64,000 nucleotides of DNA from the NCBI RefSeq assembly GCF_000981385.1, contig NZ_LATZ01000120.1, forward strand, positions 186,001-250,000, in the 5' to 3' direction. Below are positions 52,485 to 61,043 of this stretch, piece by piece. The translations under genes were made by a program, and so were the position numbers. Position 1 is the first letter of the stretch, and each line of letters starts with the position of its first letter. The notes under the pieces were generated by a model that did not search any database, was not told where the DNA came from, and was given only the letters and a program-made list of their open reading frames with translations. The DNA is from Bacillus sp. SA1-12. GTDB taxonomy: Bacteria > Bacillota > Bacilli > Bacillales > Bacillaceae.

Positions 52485-52974
52485 GAAGCAGATACGGTTA
52501 ATTGGAAAAGAATGACGGGGCAAGAGTTTAAGATCCAACTGTCAAAATTGCAGCTTTAACAGAAATTGAATCTCTATATCTTTTTCACAAAATTTAATTT
52601 ACCCCCTCATACTTATCACGTTAATTTATAAAGCACATGGGAATGACCGTAATTGACTATATAAATTCGATTCATCTATAAAGGTCGTATCATGATTTAG
52701 TCAATACTGTTTATTCAATTTTACAAATAGCATTAGAACACGGCTTCCTAATTAGAAATCATTTTTCAGGTTATTTAAGAATGTATATAATGTAACTCCA
52801 AACATATATCGAAAAGAAAATATACTGAAATCCAATCCTCATAAAAGTTATAACTAGCTTGTATTTTCTTGAAAAGGTAAAAAAATAAACAGAATTAAGA
52901 CAAAAAAGGATAAATTTTTCCCACGTTTTCATTAATATGGTTTAGGTAGTACCGTCTAAGAAAGGGGAACTAAG
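52485..52974. other. Intergenic, nothing recognised
   Basis: AT-rich with stops in all frames. A 15-codon frame (MTGQEFKIQLSKLQL) near 52513 is too short to call. Confidence 0.5.
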
Positions 52975-53813
52975 ATGGCATTAATACAGGTTAATTTTAT
53001 GTCAAAGACTTTGAAAGGAGAACAGTTCCGATAAATGTCATTTTACCAGTTGATAAAATGACATTTCCGGGAATGCCGGTAAGAGAGGATATACCATACA
53101 AGACCTTATACCTCCTTCATGGTGTTTTGGGAAACTACACAGATTGGGTTTCAGGGACAAATATTCTGAGATGGGCAGAGGCAAAGGACCTTGCCGTTGT
53201 CATGCCTTCCGGTGACAATTTGTTTTACGTAGACACTCCATGAGGTCGAAATAATTATGGAGAGTTTATAGGGAAGGAACTAGTAGAAATAACAAGAAAA
53301 ATGATTCCTCTTTCAAACAAAAGAGACGATACATATATCGCAGGTTTATCTATGGGTGGATACGGTGCCATTAGAAATGACTTGAAATATCATGATACAT
53401 TTGGTTGTATTGCGGGGCTGTCTACCGCTTTGGAAACTGAAAGCCTTGTTAATAGAACAAACGAGAGTCCAATATTCTTTATGAACCGATCCTTTTCGGA
53501 AGGCGTTTTTGGTGACCTTACTAAGGTTGTCGACAGTGATATGAACCCGAAATGGCTTGTTCGGAAACTGGCAGAGGAACAATTGAATATACCGAAAATT
53601 TATATGGCATGCGGAGATAAAGACATCCTGCTTGAAGCAAACCGAGATTTCAGGAGCTATCTGAAGGAAATAGGTATTGATGTGACGTATGAAGAGGGAC
53701 CAGGTGGTCACGATTGGGATTTCTGGGATCAATATATTAAAAAAGTGCTAAATTGGCTTCCGCTGGAAAAAAATACAGTAGGTATCAATAGTGGAAATGT
53801 GGGTTTTGAATAA
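52975..53813 (+). pseudogene. FrmB/EstA-type esterase, broken
   Basis: Serine esterase of the S-formylglutathione hydrolase/tributyrin esterase family (about 275 aa). MALIQVNFMSKTLK opens at 52975; a frameshift near 53025 leads to MTFPGMPVREDIPYKTLYLLHGVLGNYTDW. An in-frame TGA (53241) replaces a probable Trp in DTP-x-GRNNYGEFIG. Then the nucleophile elbow GLSMGGYGA (Ser), CGDKDILL (Asp) and GGHDWDFW (His) are intact. Two inactivating changes; the catalytic part itself is well preserved. Confidence 0.82.
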
Positions 53814-54163
53814 AAATTAATAAATGAAACGATTCAATGGATTACGGTATGCGAATTGATAGAAGTTGAAGTAGAAATGAAAATAGCTTGGTCCTGAGGA
53901 TCATAACAAACCTCTCTTCATTTGGAAGGGAGGTTTGTTATGAATAAGATTGTGAAGAATTGTACTTAAAGTAACTGGTGCGATGCTTCAAATAGGAAGG
54001 GTTGCTTTTTTATTCAAGTAACGGATCATAATAATTCAACAAATATTGGTTAATTGTGGTAAAAGAGTGATCGACAATATAAGCATATGTATGGTGTCAG
54101 TGAAACTCAATTGCTTTAAAAGAATTTTTAAAATAAAGGATAGGAATAGGTACTTTATTGATA
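53814..54163. other. Intergenic hairpin and cassette-like repeat
   Basis: Perfect-looking stem AACAAACCTCTCTTC / GAAGGGAGGTTTGTT (53909-53942), then a degenerate cassette repeat TATTCAAGTAACGGATCATAATAATTCAAC (54011-54040). No ORF. Confidence 0.5.
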
Positions 54164-54167
54164 AAAA

Positions 54168-54198
54168 ACAGGATATTAGTCTAAAACTAATATCCTGT
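54168..54198 (-). terminator. Terminator of the 54221 gene
   Basis: Stem ACAGGATATTAGT / ACTAATATCCTGT, minus-strand T6 follows. Confidence 0.88.
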
Positions 54199-54220
54199 TA
54201 GTACTAAGGGGTTCAATTTC

Positions 54221-54502
54221 TTAGTCTTGTTCTTGATCTTGTTCCTGATCTTGATCAGAATCGGCTTTAGCTCTAACTCTTGCTTTTGAGTTACTATCTA
54301 CTTCAATGTGGATATCCACTTTGGCATTACCACTATTAATGACTTTAGCATTATTAATGTTTTTATCCTTTACACTAATATCATTTTCGTTATCTAATTC
54401 ATTATCGACGCGATTATCTAGCTTTGTTTTGTTTTCTGCTTCAGCTTTTGCTCTAGCATTAGCATTTGAACGTGATGACTTATTATTTTTCCAATAACCC
54501 AT
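54221..54502 (-). CDS. Low-complexity, highly charged protein, 93 aa
   Basis: Begins MGYWKNNKSSRSNANARAKA; composed mainly of Asn, Lys, Asp, Ala, Glu and Arg. Alternates short repeats (NANARAKAEAEN, KARVRAKADSD) and ends in a DQDQEQDQEQD tract. Likely disordered or coiled. A good ribosome binding site (AAGGGGGTGAG) and a terminator show it is a real gene. The composition and N-terminal GYWxxNK suggest a spore-associated or extracellular structural peptide, but this is a guess. Confidence 0.65.
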   Translation of the reverse strand: MGYWKNNKSSRSNANARAKAEAENKTKLDNRVDNELDNENDISVKDKNINNAKVINSGNAKVDIHIEVDSNSKARVRAKADSDQDQEQDQEQD

Positions 54503-54922
54503 ATAGTCTCACCCCCTTGCTTTCTACTAATACTATATTCAAGGGAGCAATTGATTGAATGGACAAAATTGCATAGTCAAAGACATATTTTGAAACAGTT
54601 TATGCAATTAAGAAAGAACAAGTATGGGAAATATGAGACTATTAGATAAATTAATTTCCTCGGATTGTTCTTTCTTGAACAGCTATAAAAATACGTTTCT
54701 TTAATAAAAATATGACATCAATTAAGAAGACTCTACAGAATCGTTAAAAAAGAGGAGAGCGTAAATTAATAAGACTATGGATTCGTATTGACCGGATATA
54801 GTCAGTATCAATATTGACACCTCCTAACTATTTCTATTTTTTGTGCTGCAGCTCTGCTACATGGAAGGCTAACAGGTGCAGAGGTTAACACTGAGTAATA
54901 TAATATAATATGGAGAGTTGCA
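54503..54922. other. Intergenic, nothing recognised
   Basis: AT-rich. Contains a long AATATAATATAAT stretch near 54897 just before the DUF4304 remnant, which may hold its promoter. Confidence 0.4.
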
Positions 54923-55199
54923 ATGGAAGCTAATGCAAGAACAATAATGAATAATGCGTTGAAAAAAATTGTGATGCCCCTTTTAAAAGAACAAGCATTT
55001 AAAGGGCTCCTTACCACACTTTAGACGTAAGAATGAATACAATATAGATTTAATTACTTTTCAATTTAACATATGGGGAGGTTCGTTCGTAGTTGAATTA
55101 GCCAGTTGTTCAATTGAAGGAATAACTACACACTGGGGAGAACATATCTTTCATAGCAAAGTTACTGCCCACGATGTAATTTCTATGTTGTTCAAATAA
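54923..55199 (+). pseudogene. DUF4304-family protein, frameshifted
   Basis: Frame 1 reads MEANARTIMNNALKKIVMPL then LKEQAFKG. A one-base shift near 55005 restores SLPHFRRKNEYNIDLITFQF followed by NIWGGSFVVELASCSIEGITTHWGE, the DUF4304 core. It ends early at 55199, about half the normal length. ATG follows TGGAGAGTTGCA. Dead or truncated. Confidence 0.7.
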
Positions 55200-55330
55200 A
55201 GGTTGCTTGAGTATAGGTTTTTGGTAACGCTGCATTTTTTTATTTATTGTACGGTCCAGCTAGCATAACAAGGATAATTTACCTTTCTTGAAGAATAAGG
55301 AATAGGAGATTTAAATGAGGGGAAGATGCG

Positions 55331-55617
55331 ATGAAACTGTCATTACTTAAAGAACATTTTATTCATCTTGAAAAACATTTAATGACAAATGGTCATAAAG
55401 TATTTAATGAGTATCTTGCAGATGATTTTGTGGAAGTCACAATAACAGATTTTACTATTAAAATGCTGACTACAGATGTTGTATTGGCAACGTATCGCAC
55501 ATTTGTCCATCACAATAGTAAATATGCATTACGAAGTTCTATTTGAAAAAAAACGAAGGTAAATGGCAAATGATCTTCCATCAGGGAACTCCTACCTCTC
55601 CATATTTTAATGGTTGA
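55331..55617 (+). pseudogene. DUF4440 (SnoaL-like) protein, frameshifted
   Basis: MKLSLLKEHFIHLEKHLMTN...FNEYLADDFVEV opens like a DUF4440/NTF2-fold protein; the middle is shortened. A one-base loss in the A-run near 55545 moves the end (WKKNEGKWQMIFHQGTPTSP) into another frame. RBS GAGGGGAAG. Normal family members are about 120-130 aa. Confidence 0.65.
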
Positions 55618-55738
55618 GATGTATTATTCTAGAGTAATCGTCCTTTCCTTTAAAAAAGTTTTTTTCGATTAACGTTGAGTATAGAGTATAGGAAACAGAA
55701 ACGATATTTTAGACAAAAATTTTCAATAGGTGATGAAT

Positions 55739-56620
55739 GTGAAAAAAGAAGAGATCATGTTTAGAGAACTTACTGATTGGGCAAATAGCAAGGAAGTTAT
55801 TCGAACGATCATTCTCACAAGTTCTCGTGCAAATCCTAATGCTTATAAAGATGTGTTTACCGACTTCGATATTGAACTTTTCGTAAGTGATTTACAGCCT
55901 TTTCTTACTAGCGATAGATGGTTAGACAATTTTGGTACAATGATTACTACCATTCCATTAAGACCAGTTGAAAATGATGGTTGGATAACTCGACTTGTTC
56001 TTTTTGAAGACGGCACAAAGATTGATTTTCAAATATACACTTCAGAGTCTTTAAAAGAACTTTCAAATAATCAACAGTTACCAGTCAAATATGATAACGG
56101 GTACAAGGTATTACTTGATAAGGATAACCTCACAAAAGATATTAAATCTCCTTCATATACAGCATTTGTAACCACAAAACCGACAGAAGAAGAATTTTGT
56201 GAACTAATAAATGATTTTTGGTGGGACACTACGTATGTTGCAAAAAGTTTGTGGCGTGATGAACTATATTTCGTTAAATTTATGCTGGACAATGTAATTC
56301 GATTTAATTATCTTCAAAAAGTGATTGAGTGGTATATTGGTGTTCAAAATGATTGGAATGTAAATCCTAATAAGTGTGGCAGATGGTTTAAAAGATATTT
56401 AGATAAAGAAACCTGGCAAGAACTCGAGTCTACATATGCAGGGGCAAATATTGAAGATAATTGGAATGCACTTTTTAGAACTGCTGACCTTTTTAATAGG
56501 TTAAGTGTGAAAATTGGAAAAGATTTAGGCTATGACTATCCAATTGAGCTTGAAAATAAGATTAGAGAATATTTGTTAAAAACAAGAAATTTAGATAAAA
56601 ACGCTACTGCTTTTCATTAG
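55739..56620 (+). CDS. ANT(6)-type aminoglycoside adenylyltransferase
   Basis: About 293 aa, aminoglycoside 6-adenylyltransferase family (AadK/Ant(6)), which adenylates streptomycin in characterised members. The nucleotidyltransferase motif is TIILTSSRANPNAYKDVFTDFDIELFV (DxD at the end), followed by DGWITRLVLFEDGTKIDFQI with the third Asp, and C-terminal helical FWWDTTYVAKSLWRDELYFVKFMLD. I place the start at GTG 55739 (after AGGTGATGAAT); frame open to 55730. Resistance activity is not proven by sequence. Followed by a terminator-repeat unit. Confidence 0.85.
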   Translation: MKKEEIMFRELTDWANSKEVIRTIILTSSRANPNAYKDVFTDFDIELFVSDLQPFLTSDRWLDNFGTMITTIPLRPVENDGWITRLVLFEDGTKIDFQIYTSESLKELSNNQQLPVKYDNGYKVLLDKDNLTKDIKSPSYTAFVTTKPTEEEFCELINDFWWDTTYVAKSLWRDELYFVKFMLDNVIRFNYLQKVIEWYIGVQNDWNVNPNKCGRWFKRYLDKETWQELESTYAGANIEDNWNALFRTADLFNRLSVKIGKDLGYDYPIELENKIREYLLKTRNLDKNATAFH

Positions 56621-56654
56621 TATTTTAATTGTTTGAGGAAATTCACTTTAATTA

Positions 56655-56725
56655 TAAGGTGCTTTGCTTCAGTAAGGAGCAAGGCTTTTTTCTTACTGAC
56701 TTAGTAATTTAGTTTAACAACCTCC
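56655..56725 (+). terminator. Terminator plus cassette-like repeat
   Basis: GCTTTGCTTC...GGAGCAAGGCTTTTTT hairpin with T-run, then CTGACTTAGTAATTTAGTTTAAC. Confidence 0.6.
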
Positions 56726-56777
56726 TTGCCCTTTCTTATGATAATATAGGAATATACGTTCTGTCGAGGGTGATTTT

Positions 56778-57347
56778 ATGATAATTAAAAACAAAAAAGA
56801 TGTAATTGAACTAATTAAACAAGATGAATGGATGATGGAAGTATTAAAAGCAGCGAAACGATTAAATCTTCCAGATTGGTGGATATGTGCTGGTTTTGTA
56901 CGCTCAAAAATATGGGATACACTTCATCATTTTAGTGATAGGACAGATACATCAGATGTGGATGTCATCTACTTTGATGAAACAAATATTGATGAAATTG
57001 AAGAAAAGAAATTGGAAGATAAGTTAAGAAACATCATTCCTAATGTTCCTTGGTCTGTGAAGAACGAAGCCAGAATGCACATTGCTAATGATATTCCACC
57101 ATATGCTTCTTCGGTTGACGCAATATCAAAATTTCCAGAGACTGCAACAGCATTAGGTGTAAAATTAGATGAACAAGAAAATGTCATTTTAACTGCTCCT
57201 TGGGGTATAAGTGATGTACTAAATTTAGAAGTAAAGCCCACACTTTATTTTATGGAAAATGAAGACCTCGCTATTATCTATAAAGAACGGATAACAAAAA
57301 AGAATTGGAAAGCTACTTGGAACAAGATAAAAGTATATCAAATATAA
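56778..57347 (+). CDS. DUF925-type nucleotidyltransferase-like protein
   Basis: 189 aa. Pattern WWICAGFVRSKIWDTLH, then DTSDVDVIYFD (acidic pair), WSVKNEARMHIAND, and VDAISKFPETATALGVKLDE, all characteristic of the DUF925/NTP_transf_6 family. Biochemical role unknown. RBS GAGGGTGATTTT. A lone gene between two terminator-repeat units. Confidence 0.83.
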   Translation: MIIKNKKDVIELIKQDEWMMEVLKAAKRLNLPDWWICAGFVRSKIWDTLHHFSDRTDTSDVDVIYFDETNIDEIEEKKLEDKLRNIIPNVPWSVKNEARMHIANDIPPYASSVDAISKFPETATALGVKLDEQENVILTAPWGISDVLNLEVKPTLYFMENEDLAIIYKERITKKNWKATWNKIKVYQI

Positions 57348-57637
57348 GAGGTATTCTTTAACGGTAGGTTGCAACAGTTTTAGATCCTTGCTGTCGTAGT
57401 GGAAGCTTTCTTATTTTACGAACGTGGCAAATTAGTTCAATAATGAATTAAGATAATTTTAAGGAAGTAAAGCCAAGTATCGATTGGTTAAGAAGTAGGG
57501 AAAATCATTAAGGGATTTTTTGTTAAGTTCGTGTTATTGACTTATAGACTTACAAACATACCATTCTATAACATTTAAATGAAATGAGTAAATGTTTAGA
57601 GTTTCGAAAGATAAATCAAATACTAGGGGATAAACTT
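57348..57637. other. Hairpin and cassette-like repeat
   Basis: After an imperfect hairpin and T-rich tract, TTTTACGAACGTGGCAAATTAGTTCAA (57414-57440) is a fairly good repeat copy (GAAC...TTAGTTC). No ORF. Confidence 0.5.
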
Positions 57638-58435
57638 ATGAATGGAAAGATTAAACCAACAGCCTATGAAGATGTAAATGAGGTGCTGAATTATTTCTTA
57701 AAGCATATTCAAGAAGCTGCTGGAGAACATTTTGTTGGTATGTATTTGATAGGCTCTCTCGCACTTGGTAATTTTAATCCGATTAGCAGTGATATTGACT
57801 TTGTGATTGTAACTGATATCGATATAGATGACACTCTCTTTAACAGACTAAAACATATACATTCTGAGTTTGCTGCAAGTCATTCACCATGGGCCAATAA
57901 GATAGATGCGGTTTATGTTACTATAAGAGCTCTTCATAATGATGATTCACCTTCATCACGGTATCCTCAAGTAGAACATGGGACTGAGCTATTCAAAAAT
58001 TTTCTAGAAGATGGCTGGATTTTTCAGATGTATACATTGCGTGAACACGGAATTCGGGTTTTTGGACCTGAACTTAGCTCTTTTGTTAACCCTATTGACC
58101 CAAAAGAAATGATACCAGCAGTAACAGCTATAGCAGGATTATGGCTTGAAGGTGCCCAAAACGACCCCTCGTGGCTGGAATGGTTGGCAATTAGGAAATG
58201 GCAGGTTTTTGTTATACAAACTCTTTGTCGAATGCTCTACTCACTACGAACGGGTTCAGTAACCTCAAAACCTGTGGCTGTAAATTGGGCACAGCACGAA
58301 CTGGGTAAGCCTTGGGACTTGCTTATTATGCGTTCTTTATCAGCAAAAAAGGAGAATAGTAAACTTACACAAAAAGATATAGAAGAAACTATTCATTTCA
58401 TTCGATACACAGTTGAGCAAGCTACTTTGCGTTAG
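57638..58435 (+). CDS. ANT(9)/AadA-type nucleotidyltransferase with DUF4111 domain
   Basis: 265 aa. N-terminal nucleotidyltransferase: VGMYLIGSLALGNFNPISSDIDFVIVTD (GS-x9-DxD, about 34-60). C-terminal DUF4111 helical domain (about 150-260) with AIAGLWLEGAQNDPSWLEWLAIRKWQVFVIQTLCRMLYSLRTG and the family's SKPVAVNWA. This layout is that of spectinomycin/streptomycin adenylyltransferases, but many homologues have no tested substrate. ATG at 57638 follows AGGGGATAAACTT. Confidence 0.84.
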   Translation: MNGKIKPTAYEDVNEVLNYFLKHIQEAAGEHFVGMYLIGSLALGNFNPISSDIDFVIVTDIDIDDTLFNRLKHIHSEFAASHSPWANKIDAVYVTIRALHNDDSPSSRYPQVEHGTELFKNFLEDGWIFQMYTLREHGIRVFGPELSSFVNPIDPKEMIPAVTAIAGLWLEGAQNDPSWLEWLAIRKWQVFVIQTLCRMLYSLRTGSVTSKPVAVNWAQHELGKPWDLLIMRSLSAKKENSKLTQKDIEETIHFIRYTVEQATLR

Positions 58436-58704
58436 GGTAAAACCATATTTTTCAATTGGACTATTGGATCCTCTGGAAGTATGTTATGTCATGAAAGGCT
58501 AATGCAGTTGTTTCATTAGACGTACAAGCCTATCATACCCAACCCTCCAAGTAATTTCCAAGGGTTGTTTACGTTGAAAATTATTAATACGTACTGAAGA
58601 TCATTCAGCAAAAATACTGTAAATGAGTCGCAGGTAAGTATGACTAATATAGTCACTAAGCATATAATGGATTTATATGTAAAAAGTGGAAAGGAGGATG
58701 GGTT

Positions 58705-59250
58705 ATGGTTTATATCGCTCTTCTTCGAGGGATTAATGTGGGTGGTAAAAATAAAATTGACATGAAGTTGCTTAAAATGACTTTTGAACAAGTCGGGATG
58801 AATAATGTGGTGACATATATCAATACAGGCAATATTATTTTTTCATATAATGGCCTATCAAAAACTGAACTATCACGTATCTTGGAAGAAGCAATACATA
58901 ATGATTTCGGTTTACAAATTAAGGTAGTAGTACGTAATGTTGATGATGTAAGAGGAATCATTAACGCTATTCCTGACACATGGAAAAATGACAAAGAGAT
59001 GTCAAGTGATGTCATGTTTTTATGGGATGAAATTGATGATGAATCTGTACTTGAGAATTTGGCCATTAAACCAAATATTGACACGGTGAAATATGTCCCC
59101 GGCGCGATTCTATGGTCAGTTGACAAGCAAAATGTAACCAAAAGTGGAAAATCAAAGATCGTTGGGTCAAAGATATACAAACAAGTTACGATAAGAAATG
59201 TCAACACCGCTCGTAAGATATATGAACTAATGAAAGCCCAAAACAGTTAG
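58705..59250 (+). CDS. DUF1697-family protein
   Basis: 181 aa. DUF1697 signatures: MVYIALLRGINVGGKNKIDMKLLK, NVVTYINTGNIIFSY, and the C-terminal GAILWSVDKQNVTKSGKSKIVGSKIYKQVTIRNVNTARKIYELM. Function unknown; widely exchanged accessory gene in soil bacteria. RBS AAAGGAGGATGGGTT. The upstream 270 bases contain no gene. Followed by a hairpin (TGCTTTGC / GCAAGGCA) and a weak repeat copy. Confidence 0.88.
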   Translation: MVYIALLRGINVGGKNKIDMKLLKMTFEQVGMNNVVTYINTGNIIFSYNGLSKTELSRILEEAIHNDFGLQIKVVVRNVDDVRGIINAIPDTWKNDKEMSSDVMFLWDEIDDESVLENLAIKPNIDTVKYVPGAILWSVDKQNVTKSGKSKIVGSKIYKQVTIRNVNTARKIYELMKAQNS

Positions 59251-59560
59251 TTCTCCCGATGATGATATCACGCTGTAGATGCAATCCGTGCCCTGCAATC
59301 AGCAAGATCTTATTAAGCTAACTGATGCTTTGCTTGTATAAAGAGCAAGGCATCTTTTTATTAGAATCATAGAGCATTTACTCAATAAACTCAGTGGTTT
59401 TTTATGGTAAACTAAACATTAAAAGGCAAGTAGGGTTTGGACAGGAAAATGCGGATTTACAACGCTTAAGAGTTTTGAGCACTGAAATAATAGCATTTTG
59501 TATTCGTAACATAATAAATTGACAAAATCCTGACTTAGCCCCTGTAAGGAGATGAATTTG
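59251..59560. other. Intergenic with terminator-repeat unit
   Basis: GATGCTTTGCTTGTATAAAG / AGCAAGGCATC hairpin and T5 (59324-59357), then TTAGAATCATAGAGCATTTACTCAA, a poor repeat copy. The rest is the promoter region of the GNAT gene. Confidence 0.5.
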
Positions 59561-60112
59561 ATGAAAAGAATTCCACTTAAAATGATGAGAAAAGATCTGT
59601 TAGATCTTCCTGAATATTCGCTTCCAACGGGATTTCGAATCAGGTTATTTGAAAAAGGTGACGAGCATAATTGGGCTAGAGTTGAAGCAAGTGTAGATGA
59701 ATTTAAAAACGAGAATGCTGCACTAGAACACTTTTATAAAGAATTCGGACCATATATTGATGAGATGTCCAAGCGGTGTGTTTTCGTTGAGAATAAAGAT
59801 GGTGAAGTGATTGGAACAACAACAGCATGGTATGGCGACTTAAATGGCGATGGAGAAATATGGGGAAGAATACATTGGGTAGGTGTTATTCCCGAATATC
59901 AAGGGGCGAAACTTTCAAAACCTTTACTTAGTGCTGCGATGAATATTTTATCAGATCATCATTCAAAGGCCTATCTTACATCTCAAACGACAAGTTATAA
60001 AGCTATCAATATGTACTTAAATTATGGGTTTGAACCTTTCATTACAGGTCCTGGCTGTTATGAAGCTTGGTCCTTATTAGAAAATATTTTAAATCGAAAA
60101 ATATTAAATTAG
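59561..60112 (+). CDS. GNAT-family acetyltransferase
   Basis: 183 aa. Acetyl-CoA binding region IHWVGVIPEYQGAKLSKPLLSAAMNIL (about 106-132; motif Q/RxxGxG/A appears as QGAKLS), preceded by VFVENKDGEVIGTTTAWYGD and followed by YLTSQTTSYKAINMYLNYGFEPF. Substrate unknown. ATG at 59561 chosen (seven bases after AAGGAG); the ATG at 59552 overlaps it. Confidence 0.83.
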   Translation: MKRIPLKMMRKDLLDLPEYSLPTGFRIRLFEKGDEHNWARVEASVDEFKNENAALEHFYKEFGPYIDEMSKRCVFVENKDGEVIGTTTAWYGDLNGDGEIWGRIHWVGVIPEYQGAKLSKPLLSAAMNILSDHHSKAYLTSQTTSYKAINMYLNYGFEPFITGPGCYEAWSLLENILNRKILN

Positions 60113-60261
60113 CTTATATGAAACAAAAGCTGAAGAGAAGGGAAAATTTGACTAACAAAGTAAATTACTTTATAAGGAGTAATGCTTTCTTACTAAAGTA
60201 ACAGGCAGCAATGTTGAAGAATCGTGAAAATTTCTATAAATGATTCTAAGGTGTGGTAAAT

Positions 60262-60681
60262 TTGGAAATTAAACAGAAGGTAAATTTATTGCTGGAAAAT
60301 TTTAAGGAATGGTCCGGACAACAACCAACTATAAAAGGTGTTGCAGTTGTAGGTTCATTTGCAAGAGGTGACTTTCATTTAAATTCAGATGTGGATTTAA
60401 CGATTATTTCTATAGATAAAGACCTAACTTTAGAGAGTATTAAAAATGATTTTCATTTCGGTCATATTGAAAGCAGTACAATTGAACAATGGGGGATTTT
60501 GACCTCTCTAAGAATATTCTATGATAATGGTTTAGAGGTAGAATACGGTGTTGTAACCGACAGGTGGGTAAAAGAGCCACTTGATGAAGGAACAAAAAAT
60601 GTCGTTAAAAACGGCTTTAAGATCATAACTGAAAAAGAAGATATATTCTCTAGTGTAACAATGTTTTTAAATAAATTGTAA
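60262..60681 (+). CDS. Small nucleotidyltransferase-domain protein
   Basis: About 139 aa, minimal nucleotidyltransferase (pol beta-like): VAVVGSFARGDFHLNSDVDLTIIS carries GS-x9-DxD, and LEVEYGVVTDRWV supplies a later acidic residue. It may be an antibiotic nucleotidyltransferase relative or a MNT-type antitoxin, but no HEPN partner is adjacent. TTG at 60262 follows AAGGTGTGGTAAAT; GTG at 60253 is an alternative. Third or fourth nucleotidyltransferase in 5 kb. Confidence 0.78.
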   Translation: MEIKQKVNLLLENFKEWSGQQPTIKGVAVVGSFARGDFHLNSDVDLTIISIDKDLTLESIKNDFHFGHIESSTIEQWGILTSLRIFYDNGLEVEYGVVTDRWVKEPLDEGTKNVVKNGFKIITEKEDIFSSVTMFLNKL

Positions 60682-60702
60682 CCATATTCTTCAACAAAAA
60701 AA

Positions 60703-60738
60703 TGATAAATCCCTTTTCAACTGTGAAGGGATTTATCA
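60703..60738 (+). terminator. Terminator of the small nucleotidyltransferase gene
   Basis: Perfect 13-base stem TGATAAATCCCTT / AAGGGATTTATCA; A-run before, CTCTTG after. Confidence 0.78.
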
Positions 60739-61043
60739 CTCTTGCAGTAATGTGTTTAGAAATTTAGTCCAATTATATGCGAATAGTTGAATATAAGTTA
60801 TTTTAGAGTGTCCATGTTTGATTTCAATAAAAATTACCCGTAAGGTACGAGTCCATTACAAGATCTGACTCATACCCAACTAATCTTCCTGATGAAATCA
60901 CCATGTCTGCCTATTTAAAGTCAATCCATATTTCGCATATTTGCTAAATTTCCAAACTGATAGCGACCAGATCAATAGCTTTTGATATTAATATTGTTGA
61001 AGCTTGTGATTCAAAGTACAGATGTCTTAAAACTAGTCACCAC
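60739..61043. other. Intergenic, nothing recognised
   Basis: No ORF, repeat or clear hairpin found; lies at the junction between the AT-rich array and the GC-richer lectin-protease gene. Confidence 0.5.

Noticed and set aside
54808..55017. 69-codon minus-strand ORF
   Set aside because: Antisense to the DUF4304 remnant, which has a recognisable family pattern.
58710..59207. 165-codon minus-strand ORF
   Set aside because: Antisense shadow of the DUF1697 gene.
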